Positions 8,522 to 16,634 of a DNA stretch of 64,000 nucleotides are shown piece after piece. Source of the stretch: Phycisphaera sp. Lineage in GTDB: Bacteria > Planctomycetota > Phycisphaerae > Phycisphaerales > UBA1924. The stretch lies in the NCBI GenBank assembly GCA_003712165.1, contig RHLH01000001.1, positions 1,302,001-1,366,000 of the forward strand, given 5' to 3'. The notes under the pieces were generated by a model. It was given only the letters and a program-made list of their open reading frames with translations, was not told where the DNA came from and made no database searches. Both the position numbers and the translations under genes were made by a program. Numbering within the stretch: position 1 is the stretch's first letter; each line of letters starts with the position of its first letter.

Positions 8522-9286
8522 ATGCGGAAACTGCTCACGATCGGCACACTGGCACTCGCAAGCACGGCTGGGGCGGCCCAGGCAGACATCGGATTTGGGA
8601 TCAGTTCGGGGTTCTCAATCGGGTTCTGCGGCTCGGGATTCTCTATCTCATCTGGGCTGTACCTTGGAAGCAGTTGGGGCTGTAACAGCTACTATCAACC
8701 CAGAATCGGGTGGTATGACCGGGGCTATTGCGGCTCGTACTACCCAAGCTATCGGAGAACCTACCGCTCGTGTGGGCCAAGGTATTACTCGTATCCGAGG
8801 GCTCGTTCCTACCGCAACGGCTGGGACAACTGCTGGTCTGATGCAGAGTTGTCTTTGCCGTACCGTAACGATGTCGTTGCAACGCACGACAAGGCGCCGA
8901 ACCGGGCTCCAGAGATCAAGGACGAAGTGAGCAGCGAGGATCGAACAGCTGATGCATGGGAACTGCTCGAACAGGGCAAGGCCAACCAGGCGCAGGGCTT
9001 CTTTGCACTCGCTGCTGCAAAGGACCCAGACAACGCTCAGATCAAGCTGGGCTTTGCTCTGGCTTCGGCAGAGCTCGGCGACAGCTTCCGAGCTGCGTGG
9101 TCTGCTGGTCGCGCTGTGGGTGTAGACCAGGGTGAACTCGCAGAACTCGAACTTGGGGACAAAGCGAGCTTGCTGCTCGCTGATCTGCTCGATGAGCTAG
9201 GGACCGAAGATCGGGCACTTGCGAGCGATCTCGAGGCGGCGATGCCGGATCTCGTCACGCTTCCGGTCATCGCAGACAAGGGCTGA
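8522..9286 (+). CDS. exported Gly/Ser/Tyr-rich protein with C-terminal TPR-like repeats
   Basis: A 254-residue protein with a signal peptide (MRKLLTIGTLALASTAGAAQA). Residues about 23-105 are rich in Gly, Ser, Tyr, Cys and Arg, with patterns such as 'GYCGSYYPSYRRTYRSC', which suggests a disordered or surface-coating segment. Residues about 135-250 are helical and TPR-like ('AWELLEQGKANQAQGFFALA', 'PDNAQIKLGFALASAELGD'). It has its own promoter and a terminator 14 bases after the stop, so it is probably monocistronic. Function is unknown; similar exported planctomycete proteins have been annotated only as hypothetical. Confidence 0.75.
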   Translation: MRKLLTIGTLALASTAGAAQADIGFGISSGFSIGFCGSGFSISSGLYLGSSWGCNSYYQPRIGWYDRGYCGSYYPSYRRTYRSCGPRYYSYPRARSYRNGWDNCWSDAELSLPYRNDVVATHDKAPNRAPEIKDEVSSEDRTADAWELLEQGKANQAQGFFALAAAKDPDNAQIKLGFALASAELGDSFRAAWSAGRAVGVDQGELAELELGDKASLLLADLLDELGTEDRALASDLEAAMPDLVTLPVIADKG

Positions 9287-9299
9287 TCCTCATTTCGAC

Positions 9300-9326
9300 C
9301 ACCCGCGTTTGACGCGGGTGTTTTGT
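9300..9326 (+). terminator. intrinsic terminator
   Basis: An 8-bp stem (CACCCGCG at 9300-9307 with CGCGGGTG at 9313-9320), a 5-base loop and a TTTT run follow the Gly/Tyr-rich gene. Confidence 0.8.
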
Positions 9327-9445
9327 CAAGATACTAATTGTTGCAACAACAAATGCAATACCCTGGTGCCCAAAGCCGTTGGTTAGGGCATCTAGGTACC
9401 TTGTGGGTACGGACAGTGAGTCACATTCTTCTGGAGATTCATGAG

Positions 9446-10069
9446 ATGGGTACGAAATCAGCAGTCGTCGCGGCAGGTGTTCTGGCAATCGGTGGTCTCG
9501 CGGTGGGGCTCGCGCCTCAGACCGACGCGGCTCCGGCGGAGGTGTTCGTTGTTGGTAACGCTGAGACCTACGCCGTGGACAATGGACATTCTTCCGTTTT
9601 GTTCGGCGTGAGTTATATGGGTGTCACAAACTTCTACGGCAGGTTCAACAAGATCAGCGGTGAGTACAGCATCGACCCGGAAAGCCCGTCGGCGAGTTCG
9701 CTCGACATCAGCGTTGATGCTGAGAGTGTGGACTCAAACAGCGCGGGTCGAGACAAACACCTGCGTGGCGCCGATTTCTTCAGCGCGAAGGAATTCCCCC
9801 AGATTCGCTTCGTGGCGACATCGTTCGAAGCAGGTGAGGGCGACTCGATGAACGTGACGGGCGAACTCACACTCCGAGGCAAGACTCAAACCGAGACAGC
9901 AACGCTGGTTTGGATGGGCGAGATGGACGACCCTCGCGGGATGGTCCGCTCCGGATTCGAGGCGAAGCTGGTCATCGACCGATCGGATTATGGTGTGAAC
10001 TACGGCGTTGAAAGTGGTGCGCTCGGTGATGAAGTCACGCTGACCATCGGGATCACCGGTACGCGCTGA
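9446..10069 (+). CDS. YceI-family periplasmic protein
   Basis: A 207-residue protein with a signal peptide (MGTKSAVVAAGVLAIGGLAVGLAPQTDA) and a full YceI lipocalin-like domain. It opens 'YAVDNGHSSVLFGVSYMGV', contains 'SGRDKHLRGADFFSAKEFP' in the variant 'AGRDKHLRGADFF', and ends 'YGVNYGVESGALGDEVTLTI'. YceI proteins bind isoprenoid-type lipids in a beta barrel and are often induced by stress or high pH. I chose ATG 9446 because the signal peptide starts there; the frame is open to 9338. A TTGTTGCAACAA palindrome lies about 100 bases upstream. Confidence 0.92.
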   Translation: MGTKSAVVAAGVLAIGGLAVGLAPQTDAAPAEVFVVGNAETYAVDNGHSSVLFGVSYMGVTNFYGRFNKISGEYSIDPESPSASSLDISVDAESVDSNSAGRDKHLRGADFFSAKEFPQIRFVATSFEAGEGDSMNVTGELTLRGKTQTETATLVWMGEMDDPRGMVRSGFEAKLVIDRSDYGVNYGVESGALGDEVTLTIGITGTR

Positions 10070-10111
10070 TCTGCGGCACACGCCTGGCCGCCTTGCAGGG
10101 ACTGATTTCCA

Positions 10112-11053
10112 GTGAATGAAGCACAACTACGTGAGGGCCTGCTGAACGTGGCAGTGCCGGGGCTGTTTGGCGCGCTCTCGTTGCTGATTACGTTCTGGAT
10201 CGCTTCGATCATGCGCAAGAAAGACGAGCACTCGAAGTTTGCCAAGAAGCTCGAGCGGCTCGGGCCGGTGCTCGGTTTGAGCGCTGCGTACATCACGGTT
10301 CTGGCGATCTATCCGACGCTCAAACTCACCGGCGGGTCCGCGAGCGACAGGCAGGGCGTGATCGTGATCGCCGCAGTTCTGTTTGCGATCATCGAATCTC
10401 TCACGTCGCGGGCGACCGTGCAGCCGACCGTCCGCTGGTTTGGTCGACTCATACTGGTTGGCGGGATTCTCGGGTACCAGTACGTGTCTATCAGAAGGCA
10501 GTGGGCCCCGGGTACCGAGACGATCGCGTGGCACGCGGGGATCGGGCTCTGGATGCTGTTCGCGTTCGGAGCTCTCGATCGGTTGAGCACAAAGACCACG
10601 ATTACACCAGCGGCGTTATCGCTCGCCGTCGTTCCGATGCTGGCGCTGCCTTCGATTTTCAACGCGGGCGCTGCATCGAACTGGCAGGTCGCGATGGGCG
10701 TCGGCTTCTCACTTGTTGGGATCACTCTGGCGGGGCTCGTGTTTCGCGGGCGGTCTATCGGTCACGCGATCGGGACGGTGTACATCGTCTGGCTTTCGGG
10801 TGTGCTCGTGGCGTGCCACTTCGTGAGCTACATGCCGCTCTGGCACGCGTGCGTGTTGGCTGCGACGCCGCTGATGATGGTTGTCCCGGAGTTTGTTCCC
10901 AAGCTCAAGGGCAAGGCCGAGGCCGGTGTTCGCTTCGCGCTGCTCGCAGCGGCCTGTATCGCGATCTCGTGGGCTTCGGTGCCAAGCTTCATGGACGCGC
11001 TAACTGGCAAGTCGTCGGGAGACGAGTTCGATTACTACGGGATGGTCGAGTGA
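10112..11053 (+). CDS. multi-pass membrane protein of unknown function
   Basis: A 313-residue integral membrane protein starting at GTG 10112. It has about nine hydrophobic helices, for example 'VPGLFGALSLLITFWIASIM', 'GVIVIAAVLFAIIESL', 'AALSLAVVPMLALPSIFNAG' and 'FALLAAACIAISWASVPSFM'. A basic loop 'RKKDEHSKFAKKLERL' follows the first helix. No transporter or enzyme signature is visible, and I do not recognise the family. It is 42 bases downstream of the yceI-like gene and converges on the DUF3299 gene with only a four-base gap. Confidence 0.75.
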   Translation: MNEAQLREGLLNVAVPGLFGALSLLITFWIASIMRKKDEHSKFAKKLERLGPVLGLSAAYITVLAIYPTLKLTGGSASDRQGVIVIAAVLFAIIESLTSRATVQPTVRWFGRLILVGGILGYQYVSIRRQWAPGTETIAWHAGIGLWMLFAFGALDRLSTKTTITPAALSLAVVPMLALPSIFNAGAASNWQVAMGVGFSLVGITLAGLVFRGRSIGHAIGTVYIVWLSGVLVACHFVSYMPLWHACVLAATPLMMVVPEFVPKLKGKAEAGVRFALLAAACIAISWASVPSFMDALTGKSSGDEFDYYGMVE

Positions 11054-11057
11054 TTCA

Positions 11058-12077
11058 TTAATCCTCGTGCGGGATGAGCTGCGAGGGCGTGTTGCCGTAG
11101 ACCTCTTCCGCAGAGCGCGAGCCCGAGACATCGACACTCGCATCGCCAAGCAGGTAGAGTCCGATGAGCCAGTTCCCGACGAGGTACGGGTCTATCTTGA
11201 GCTTGCCGACGATTCGGCCCTCAACCGCGAATTTCTGTGCCCTTGTGGCGGGCTCGGAGAGCGTGACTTCGATCGCGTCATAGGGCGTGGGGGGCACGCC
11301 GATGCAGCAGCCGTCCCATTGATTGAGCATCACGAGGCACTCGGTCGGCTCCGGTGTCGCCAGCGGGAATTGCAGGTAGCCCGCGATCGAGACGTACGCG
11401 CCGTCAAACATCGCGATGTGCCCCGGGATCGCTTTCCTGCCCTCGCGAGGGTTGTAGTACTCCTGGATCGAGACGAAGTACTCCCAAGGAAGCAGGTACG
11501 GGTTCTCTTTCGTTCCAGCGCCGGTGATGGTGTATTTGCCGTCACCGATCGAGAGTGAGCCGTCTTCGTTGCGGGAGATGGTCATCGGTGCCGGTGCGGC
11601 ATCGGTTTCTGCTTCGGCTGCAGCCTCGGCGCCGGTGTTTGTCTCGTTGGTCTCGGTTGTCGTCGCTGCATCAGATGAGTTGGCTTGCTCAGCAAGCGCT
11701 GCCCAGCCGTTGACTTCTTCGGTCGTTTCGTTGGTGGCAGCTTCTGTTTCTGCTTCGGTCTTGCCGGCGTCTGCAACTTCAGTCGCTGCTGACTCTTCGA
11801 TCGTCTCGGTGACCCCGGCGTCGCTCGAATCTGCGGTCTCGAGTGCAGCGTCTTCGACCGCGACAGCGGCGACTTCTTCGGAGGTCTCTTGCTCAGCGAT
11901 CTGCGCAGCTGGAGCTTCGGTAATCACGCTCGGCGCGGTGTAGGTGTCGGTAGGGGTTGATGCCGATTCGGAAGAAATCGTCACGACGGTCGCGTCTGGG
12001 CGATCGCCCTGGGGCATAAACACAGCGATGCCGGAGCCTGTGATGATGAGCGAAAGCAGGATCCAAAATACTCGCAC
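11058..12077 (-). CDS. membrane-anchored DUF3299 protein
   Basis: A 339-residue protein with an N-terminal membrane anchor (VFWILLSLIITGSGIAVFM) and an Ala/Glu/Thr-rich disordered stretch to about residue 165. The C-terminal domain matches DUF3299 in my reading: 'GAYVSIAGYLQFPLATPEP', then 'CLVMLNQWDGCCIGVPPTP' and 'FAVEGRIVGKLKIDPYLVG'. The paired Cys and the 'PPTP' segment are the family hallmark. Its place behind an FtsX-type ABC ATPase and permease suggests an accessory role in that exporter or in metal handling at the membrane. It is the last gene of the 16496-11058 operon. Confidence 0.8.
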   Translation of the reverse strand: MRVFWILLSLIITGSGIAVFMPQGDRPDATVVTISSESASTPTDTYTAPSVITEAPAAQIAEQETSEEVAAVAVEDAALETADSSDAGVTETIEESAATEVADAGKTEAETEAATNETTEEVNGWAALAEQANSSDAATTTETNETNTGAEAAAEAETDAAPAPMTISRNEDGSLSIGDGKYTITGAGTKENPYLLPWEYFVSIQEYYNPREGRKAIPGHIAMFDGAYVSIAGYLQFPLATPEPTECLVMLNQWDGCCIGVPPTPYDAIEVTLSEPATRAQKFAVEGRIVGKLKIDPYLVGNWLIGLYLLGDASVDVSGSRSAEEVYGNTPSQLIPHED

Positions 12078-12144
12078 GTCCGGATCTCCCCTGGTGGTGC
12101 AATCTTACAGCGTACCTCTTGTACGCACGGGAATGCGTTTGGCT

Positions 12145-13473
12145 TCAGTCGGTCGGTTTGAGGTTTTTCGCTACTGAGGTCTGGTAAGCCGCGATCGCGG
12201 GGATGAGGCCTGCCAGCGACGCCAGGGCGAGCGAGGAGACGAGGACGGTGTACACGATCTGAGGCTCGAACGTGGGCTGGACCACGAGGCCGATCCGGTC
12301 CTTGAGGACGGCCGCGACTGCGGCGGTGCCGACGAACGCGATCAGCCAGCCGGCCAGTCCCCCCGCGATCCCGATGATCGCGGATTCGGTGAGGACGAGC
12401 CCGAAGATGCGGAGTCGGTTGCAGCCAAGAACACGCAGGACTGCGATCTGTCTGCGGCGCTGCTCCATCGAGTTGTAGAGCGCGAGCATGATCGCGATGC
12501 CGCTGGAGACCATGACCGCGGCGGCCATCGCGATGAGTATCTCGTCGATGTTTGATACAATCGAGAAGAGTGAGGCGATCTCTTCGCTGGGCTGTGCAAC
12601 AGTGACGGTCGGGTCGCTGCGCAGTTGCGAGAGCACCTGGGGGAGCACCGAGCTCGCGTCGCGGCCTTGCCTTGAGATGATCCTCGCGTAGATGCCGGTA
12701 ATCAGCTTGTCGGCGTCGGTCAGATCTGCTTCGGTCGTCATGCTCGCGTTCGAGTCTGCGTTGGTTCGGCGGTCGTGCGCATGGATGATCCATGAACTCG
12801 TCAGGTCAGTGAAGATCGCCCTGTCGTGTGCTGAGCCCGTCGGCTCGAGAATCCCGACGACCGTGTACGGGTACTCCTCGTGGATGTGCGGTTCTGAAAC
12901 AATGTTGCTCTTGCGGCTCGTTTCGACGCCGTGGAAGAGCCTGATCTGATCGCCGACGCTGATGGTTCGTTCGGTGGCGGCGCGGGATCCAACAACAACT
13001 TCGAACGATGTCTCGAAGAACCGGCCTTCCTTGAGAACCCAGGCGGACGAGTCTTGCTGTTCCTGTGGCACAGCAGGGTCGAACTCGGGATCCGGGCTGA
13101 AACGCGCGAAGAACTCCGGAGTTGTCGCTAGGACAGGCAGCCCCTGGTAGCTGTCGCCCTGCTGCGTGGGGATCGCGTACTCGAACGGGTACGTGTTGAT
13201 GAGCTGCTGGTACTTGGGCCAGGAGATGGGCCTGGCGGGTGGGTCGGCGTAGAAGATGCAGTTGAGCACCGAAACGAGGGGCGACGAGTCGGCGCTGATG
13301 AGCGCGTGCATGTTGCCCGTGCCCCGATCGAACGCCTTGCGCCCCGAGTCTCGCATCGCAAGCAGCGTGAGCATCAGGCCCACCGCGATCGCAACGGTGA
13401 GGATGGTCGTGATCGTCGAGAACGTTCTCGACGACATGCTCCGGCGGATGATTGTCCAGTCGGTCATAGCCAT
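12145..13473 (-). CDS. FtsX/MacB-type ABC transporter permease
   Basis: A 442-residue permease with the MacB topology. The first helix is near residues 18-40 (TITTILTVAIAVGLMLTLLA), followed by a large periplasmic domain of about 230 residues. Three C-terminal helices include 'ILIAMAAAVMVSSGIAIMLA' and 'LTESAIIGIAGGLAGWLIAF'. The 'RRRQIAVLRVLGCNRLRIFG' loop is the usual FtsX-family coupling region. It pairs with the ATPase encoded 19 bases upstream. Such systems move lipoproteins or lipids or act as mechanotransmitters; the substrate here is not evident. Confidence 0.9.
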   Translation of the reverse strand: MAMTDWTIIRRSMSSRTFSTITTILTVAIAVGLMLTLLAMRDSGRKAFDRGTGNMHALISADSSPLVSVLNCIFYADPPARPISWPKYQQLINTYPFEYAIPTQQGDSYQGLPVLATTPEFFARFSPDPEFDPAVPQEQQDSSAWVLKEGRFFETSFEVVVGSRAATERTISVGDQIRLFHGVETSRKSNIVSEPHIHEEYPYTVVGILEPTGSAHDRAIFTDLTSSWIIHAHDRRTNADSNASMTTEADLTDADKLITGIYARIISRQGRDASSVLPQVLSQLRSDPTVTVAQPSEEIASLFSIVSNIDEILIAMAAAVMVSSGIAIMLALYNSMEQRRRQIAVLRVLGCNRLRIFGLVLTESAIIGIAGGLAGWLIAFVGTAAVAAVLKDRIGLVVQPTFEPQIVYTVLVSSLALASLAGLIPAIAAYQTSVAKNLKPTD

Positions 13474-13492
13474 GACTTTGGTTCGTCCTTGG

Positions 13493-14173
13493 TTACGCGG
13501 TCACGAGTTGGTTGAGGGATTCGAGTCTGCCGAAGCGCTTTGATATCGACGGGTCGTGGCTTGTGCAGAGCAAAGCAGCGCCGACTTTCTCGCAGGTTTC
13601 CTGGATGAGGTCCATCGCGGCTTCGCTGTTTTCTGGATCGAGACTCGCGGTCGGCTCGTCGGCGAGGACGAGCGCGGGGGAGGTCGCCACGGCGCGAGCG
13701 ACTGCGACGCGCTGCTGCTGCCCGATCGAGAGCTGTGACACTTCTCTGTCTGGGGTTTCGATTCCTACCGTCTTGAGCAGGTCGAGTGCGCGTTCCTCGT
13801 GTTCCTTCTTCGGGACGTCGGAGAACATCAGCGACGCGAGCACGTTCTCTTTGGCGCTGAACCCGCGCAGCAGATTGAAGTTCTGGAAGATCATCCCGAT
13901 CCATGTCCCCCGGAAGAGGTCACGCTTAGCGCTGCCCAGCGAGTGGATGTCGGTGCGCACGATGCGGATGGAGCCCTGGTTGGGTTCGATGAGTCCGGCG
14001 ATGAGTTGGAGCAGGGTGCTCTTGCCGCGGCCCGAGGCGCCGGTGAGCAAGACCTGCTCGCCCGGAGCGATTGAGAGTTGTTGCACGTCGACGATCCAGG
14101 GAGCGCTAGGAGCGGTACCCGGATAGCGGAATTTGAGGTCTTGAATGTGCAGAGCTGCCGCGGCTTTTGTCAT
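13493..14173 (-). CDS. LolD/MacB-type ABC transporter ATPase
   Basis: A 226-residue ATPase with Walker A 'GASGRGKSTL', the Q-loop region 'IGMIFQNFNLL', signature 'LSIGQQQRVAVARA' (an I replaces the usual G-adjacent S pattern), Walker B 'LVLADEPTASLD' and switch 'TSHDPSI'. I use ATG 14173 (MTKAAAALHIQ), because the 27 upstream in-frame residues are Arg-rich and unlike the family. It drives the FtsX-type permease encoded directly downstream. Confidence 0.93.
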   Translation of the reverse strand: MTKAAAALHIQDLKFRYPGTAPSAPWIVDVQQLSIAPGEQVLLTGASGRGKSTLLQLIAGLIEPNQGSIRIVRTDIHSLGSAKRDLFRGTWIGMIFQNFNLLRGFSAKENVLASLMFSDVPKKEHEERALDLLKTVGIETPDREVSQLSIGQQQRVAVARAVATSPALVLADEPTASLDPENSEAAMDLIQETCEKVGAALLCTSHDPSISKRFGRLESLNQLVTA

Positions 14174-14199
14174 GGTCCGCGAGTATAGGTGTGTGGCGG

Positions 14200-14913
14200 T
14201 CAGTTGCCGCCGTTGCGGTTTCCGCCGCCTCCTCCGCCCCCGGGTCGGCCCCATCCGCCCATCCTCTGCCGGAACGCCATCATGAGCCCCATGCGCTGGC
14301 CGTCACCGTTTTGAAACATGCCTTCGACTCTGTTGGTCATTGCTTGTTGGCGTTCGGCGCGGCTCGGGCGTTCGCCTTCCTCGCCTTCAGGCCGGCCCTG
14401 TCGCTCCCCGCCCTCTGGGCGTTGGCCGTTCTCACCGCGTTGGCCTCGTTCGCCTTCCGGCCGAGGCCTGTTGCGGAACCGATCCATCATCTGCGTTCGC
14501 CAGTCGTCGATGGTCATGTTGCCCCGTGCGATCTCGCGCATGGTGTTGTCCATCTGGGCCATCATGACCTCACGCATCGCCTCACGGTTGTCTTCTTCGC
14601 GAAAGTACTCCCGGCGTTCTTCCCAGGGGATATCTTCCATGAGACGGGAAGCCTCGGCGTAGTACTGACGCTGTCGGTCGACGGGCAGCCTTTCGATGCG
14701 ACCCGAGTTGATGACCGCGATAGCTTCGTTGGCGGTCTTGGGCAGGCTCACGGGGCGGTTCTGCCACATGAAGTACGCGCCCGCGCCGATCGCACCGAGC
14801 GCGAGCAGCGATGCAAACGAGCCGACCGCGATCTTGCGGGCTTTCGACCAGTCCGCGTCCACAGTCTTTCGTTTCTCGCCGAAATCGATGCCGTCCATCA
14901 GCGACTTGCTCAT
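14200..14913 (-). CDS. membrane-anchored protein with Arg/Glu/Gly-rich tail, unknown function
   Basis: A 237-residue protein I cannot assign. It has a cytoplasmic start (MSKSLMDGIDFGEKRK), one membrane helix near residues 28-50 (VGSFASLLALGAIGAGAYFM) and a charged helical periplasmic region with many Met, Arg and Glu. A low-complexity tail of 'RPEG' and 'GERGQRG' units ends in a run of Gly and Asn. It sits inside the minus-strand operon, 17 bases after the pseudopilin gene and 26 before the ABC ATPase. It may be an adaptor for the transporter, but that rests on context only. Confidence 0.7.
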   Translation of the reverse strand: MSKSLMDGIDFGEKRKTVDADWSKARKIAVGSFASLLALGAIGAGAYFMWQNRPVSLPKTANEAIAVINSGRIERLPVDRQRQYYAEASRLMEDIPWEERREYFREEDNREAMREVMMAQMDNTMREIARGNMTIDDWRTQMMDRFRNRPRPEGERGQRGENGQRPEGGERQGRPEGEEGERPSRAERQQAMTNRVEGMFQNGDGQRMGLMMAFRQRMGGWGRPGGGGGGGNRNGGN

Positions 14914-14930
14914 GGATATCTCCTTGCCGA

Positions 14931-15551
14931 TTAGCCGGGCTGCTGCGGGCCCTGGTCCTGATCGTACTTGCCAACGTGTCCATCACCGAAGAGAAGATTG
15001 CGGGTGGAGTGGAAGAAGTCGACAGGGATGAGCCTGCCGTCCTGTGTCTCGTACGTGTTGCCGTCGAAATCGTGGGCGACGGGAATCCGCGGCAGCGGCA
15101 AGTTGAGGCGCTCGTAGAAGAACGAGTTCTCGATGCGTTCGCCTCCGAGAGAGGAGACGTACATGTAGGACGAGCCGCCGATCTGCTCTCGGCCGTTGTC
15201 GTCGGTGTACGTCACATCGTGCACCGCGCGGTCACCGGGGCACTTCCATGCCTTCGAGTCGATCTCGAAGTACTCGCTGATCGCGGTGTTGAAGCTGGTT
15301 GGCCAGGTGCCGTCGTCGTTGAGGAAGTTGAGCCAGGGGCGGGGCATGTAGGTGCCCACTGGCATGATCTCGTTGTAGTCGCCCTTGTAGAGCTCGACTG
15401 CCTGCCCGATGCTTCGCAGGCTCGCCGAGCACGCGGTTCGGCGTCCGGAATCCATGATCCTGGGCAGCGAGGGCAGCAGGATGGCCAGCAGGAGCGCGAT
15501 GATCGAGATCACCACGAGAAGTTCGATCAGAGAGAATGCGCGGGTCTTCAC
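14931..15551 (-). CDS. prepilin-type N-terminal cleavage/methylation protein (pseudopilin)
   Basis: A 206-residue protein opening 'MKTRAFSLIELLVVISIIAL', a class III signal with Glu at +5 and Ala rather than Gly before the cut site. The tail contains 'FHSTRNLLFGDGHVGKYD', the planctomycete 'DGH' motif of large pseudopilin families. It should be inserted in the membrane, cut by a prepilin peptidase, and built into a pseudopilus or surface fibre. It lies 57 bases after the substrate-binding protein gene in a transporter operon, an unexpected setting for a lone pseudopilin. Confidence 0.88.
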   Translation of the reverse strand: MKTRAFSLIELLVVISIIALLLAILLPSLPRIMDSGRRTACSASLRSIGQAVELYKGDYNEIMPVGTYMPRPWLNFLNDDGTWPTSFNTAISEYFEIDSKAWKCPGDRAVHDVTYTDDNGREQIGGSSYMYVSSLGGERIENSFFYERLNLPLPRIPVAHDFDGNTYETQDGRLIPVDFFHSTRNLLFGDGHVGKYDQDQGPQQPG

Positions 15552-15608
15552 GTTACTTCAACGTATCGGCGAGGCCGCTATTGCACCAGCAGCAGAGAAT
15601 CGAGGGAA

Positions 15609-16496
15609 TCAGCCCTCTTCGAGGAGGCTGATCAGCTTCTCGTAAGCCCCGACAGGGTCCGTGCCGGGTGCCGACACGAACTGGTGCTCGGCCAGTGTGT
15701 AGACCCGGCCCTCTTTGACGGCCCGAAGCGATGTCCAGCCCGGGATGCTGTTCAGCATTTGGAGCTGAGGTTCGGGAGCCATATGAGAAATCAGGAGAAT
15801 CACATCTGGATCGGCGGCCAGCGCGGACTCGATGCTGAATGCAGAGAATCCCCGGTACGTCTTGTTCTCCTCACCCGGCGCAACGAGCACGCCCCCGACG
15901 TCGTCGATCATCGCACCGAGGTACGTGTTGGGCAGGAATGCGAAGAACGAGCCCGGAGCGCCGAAGAGTGCGTAGACCGTTTCGTCGCAGTCGGCGTGGT
16001 TCGCGAGCACGCTCTCGATCTGGCTTTCGATTTCGACAGCCACTGAATCTGCGAGTTTTTCTTTGCCGGTGATGGTCCCGAGTTTGCGGATCTCAGCGGT
16101 GAGATCATCGAGACTCGTCGGATCCATGACGGCTACCGGCACATCGGTCGCTTTCTCGATGGAATCAACAAAGCCCGCGTGCACAATGGAAACGATGATC
16201 AGGTCGGCTTCGAGTGCTGCGACCTGCTCGATGTTGGGTCCCGCGCCGTGGCGCACGCTTACAGCGTGGATATGCTCAGCTTTCTCAGTCAGCTCAAACT
16301 TCACATCACCACGAGCTACCGGCGTGACGCCCATCTCAATCAGAGGATCGACGGCGTAGTGCGACAGCGCAACGATGCGCTCAGCTGGTGCTTCGAGCGA
16401 GACAACACGGTTCATGTCGTCGCGGAACTCGATCGGCTGGGCGAGGCAGATCGAGGTCATCAGGCTGAGCGTGAGTCCGAGGATGATGGCCGGCAT
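15609..16496 (-). CDS. ABC transporter substrate-binding protein (BtuF/FecB-like)
   Basis: A 295-residue exported protein with a signal peptide (MPAIILGLTLSLMTSICLAQ). The class III binding fold opens 'IEFRDDMNRVVSLEAPAERI', has 'NIEQVAALEADLIIV' in the first lobe and ends 'SAPGTDPVGAYEKLISLLE'. These proteins capture cobalamin, heme, siderophores or metal ions in the periplasm. No BtuC-type permease is encoded nearby; the only ABC modules are the FtsX-type pair further along the same operon. A perfect inverted repeat 20 bases upstream suggests repressor control. Confidence 0.88.
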   Translation of the reverse strand: MPAIILGLTLSLMTSICLAQPIEFRDDMNRVVSLEAPAERIVALSHYAVDPLIEMGVTPVARGDVKFELTEKAEHIHAVSVRHGAGPNIEQVAALEADLIIVSIVHAGFVDSIEKATDVPVAVMDPTSLDDLTAEIRKLGTITGKEKLADSVAVEIESQIESVLANHADCDETVYALFGAPGSFFAFLPNTYLGAMIDDVGGVLVAPGEENKTYRGFSAFSIESALAADPDVILLISHMAPEPQLQMLNSIPGWTSLRAVKEGRVYTLAEHQFVSAPGTDPVGAYEKLISLLEEG

Positions 16497-16515
16497 GCGG
16501 GATCTCCGAGGCGTT

Positions 16516-16534
16516 ATTGAGACACGTTCTCAAT
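16516..16534. promoter_or_regulatory. operator-like 7-5-7 inverted repeat upstream of the substrate-binding protein operon
   Basis: ATTGAGA (16516-16522) and TCTCAAT (16528-16534) are perfect inverted arms around CACGT. The element lies 20-38 bases before the start codon at 16496, over the likely promoter. Its outer bases TGA-N-A...T-N-TCA agree with Fur-family operators, while the inner bases do not. Control by Fur or Zur is an inference. Confidence 0.5.
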
Positions 16535-16602
16535 GCTAGGCCCCTTGAAGGCTGAGAAAGGGGTTCTCGCTTGTTTCAACACCGATCATCTGGGATATTG
16601 AG

Positions 16603-16627
16603 CCTGCTGGGGGCAGCAGGAGGGGAG
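16603..16627 (+). promoter_or_regulatory. leader hairpin next to the ribosome-binding site
   Basis: CCTGCTG (16603-16609) and CAGCAGG (16614-16620) form a perfect 7-bp stem with a GGGG loop. The ribosome site AGGGGAG (16621-16627) follows at once, eight bases before ATG 16635. The hairpin could modulate translation or protect the message end. Confidence 0.4.
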
Positions 16628-16634
16628 TAAAGCT

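Noticed and set aside
11570-11940. Repetitive GA/TC-rich stretch as a DNA repeat or CRISPR-like array
   Set aside because: It encodes the Ala/Glu/Thr-rich linker of the DUF3299 protein and has no regular unit or spacers.
14811-16046. Open plus-strand frame of 411 codons
   Set aside because: Antisense to the pseudopilin and substrate-binding protein genes, both clearly recognisable.
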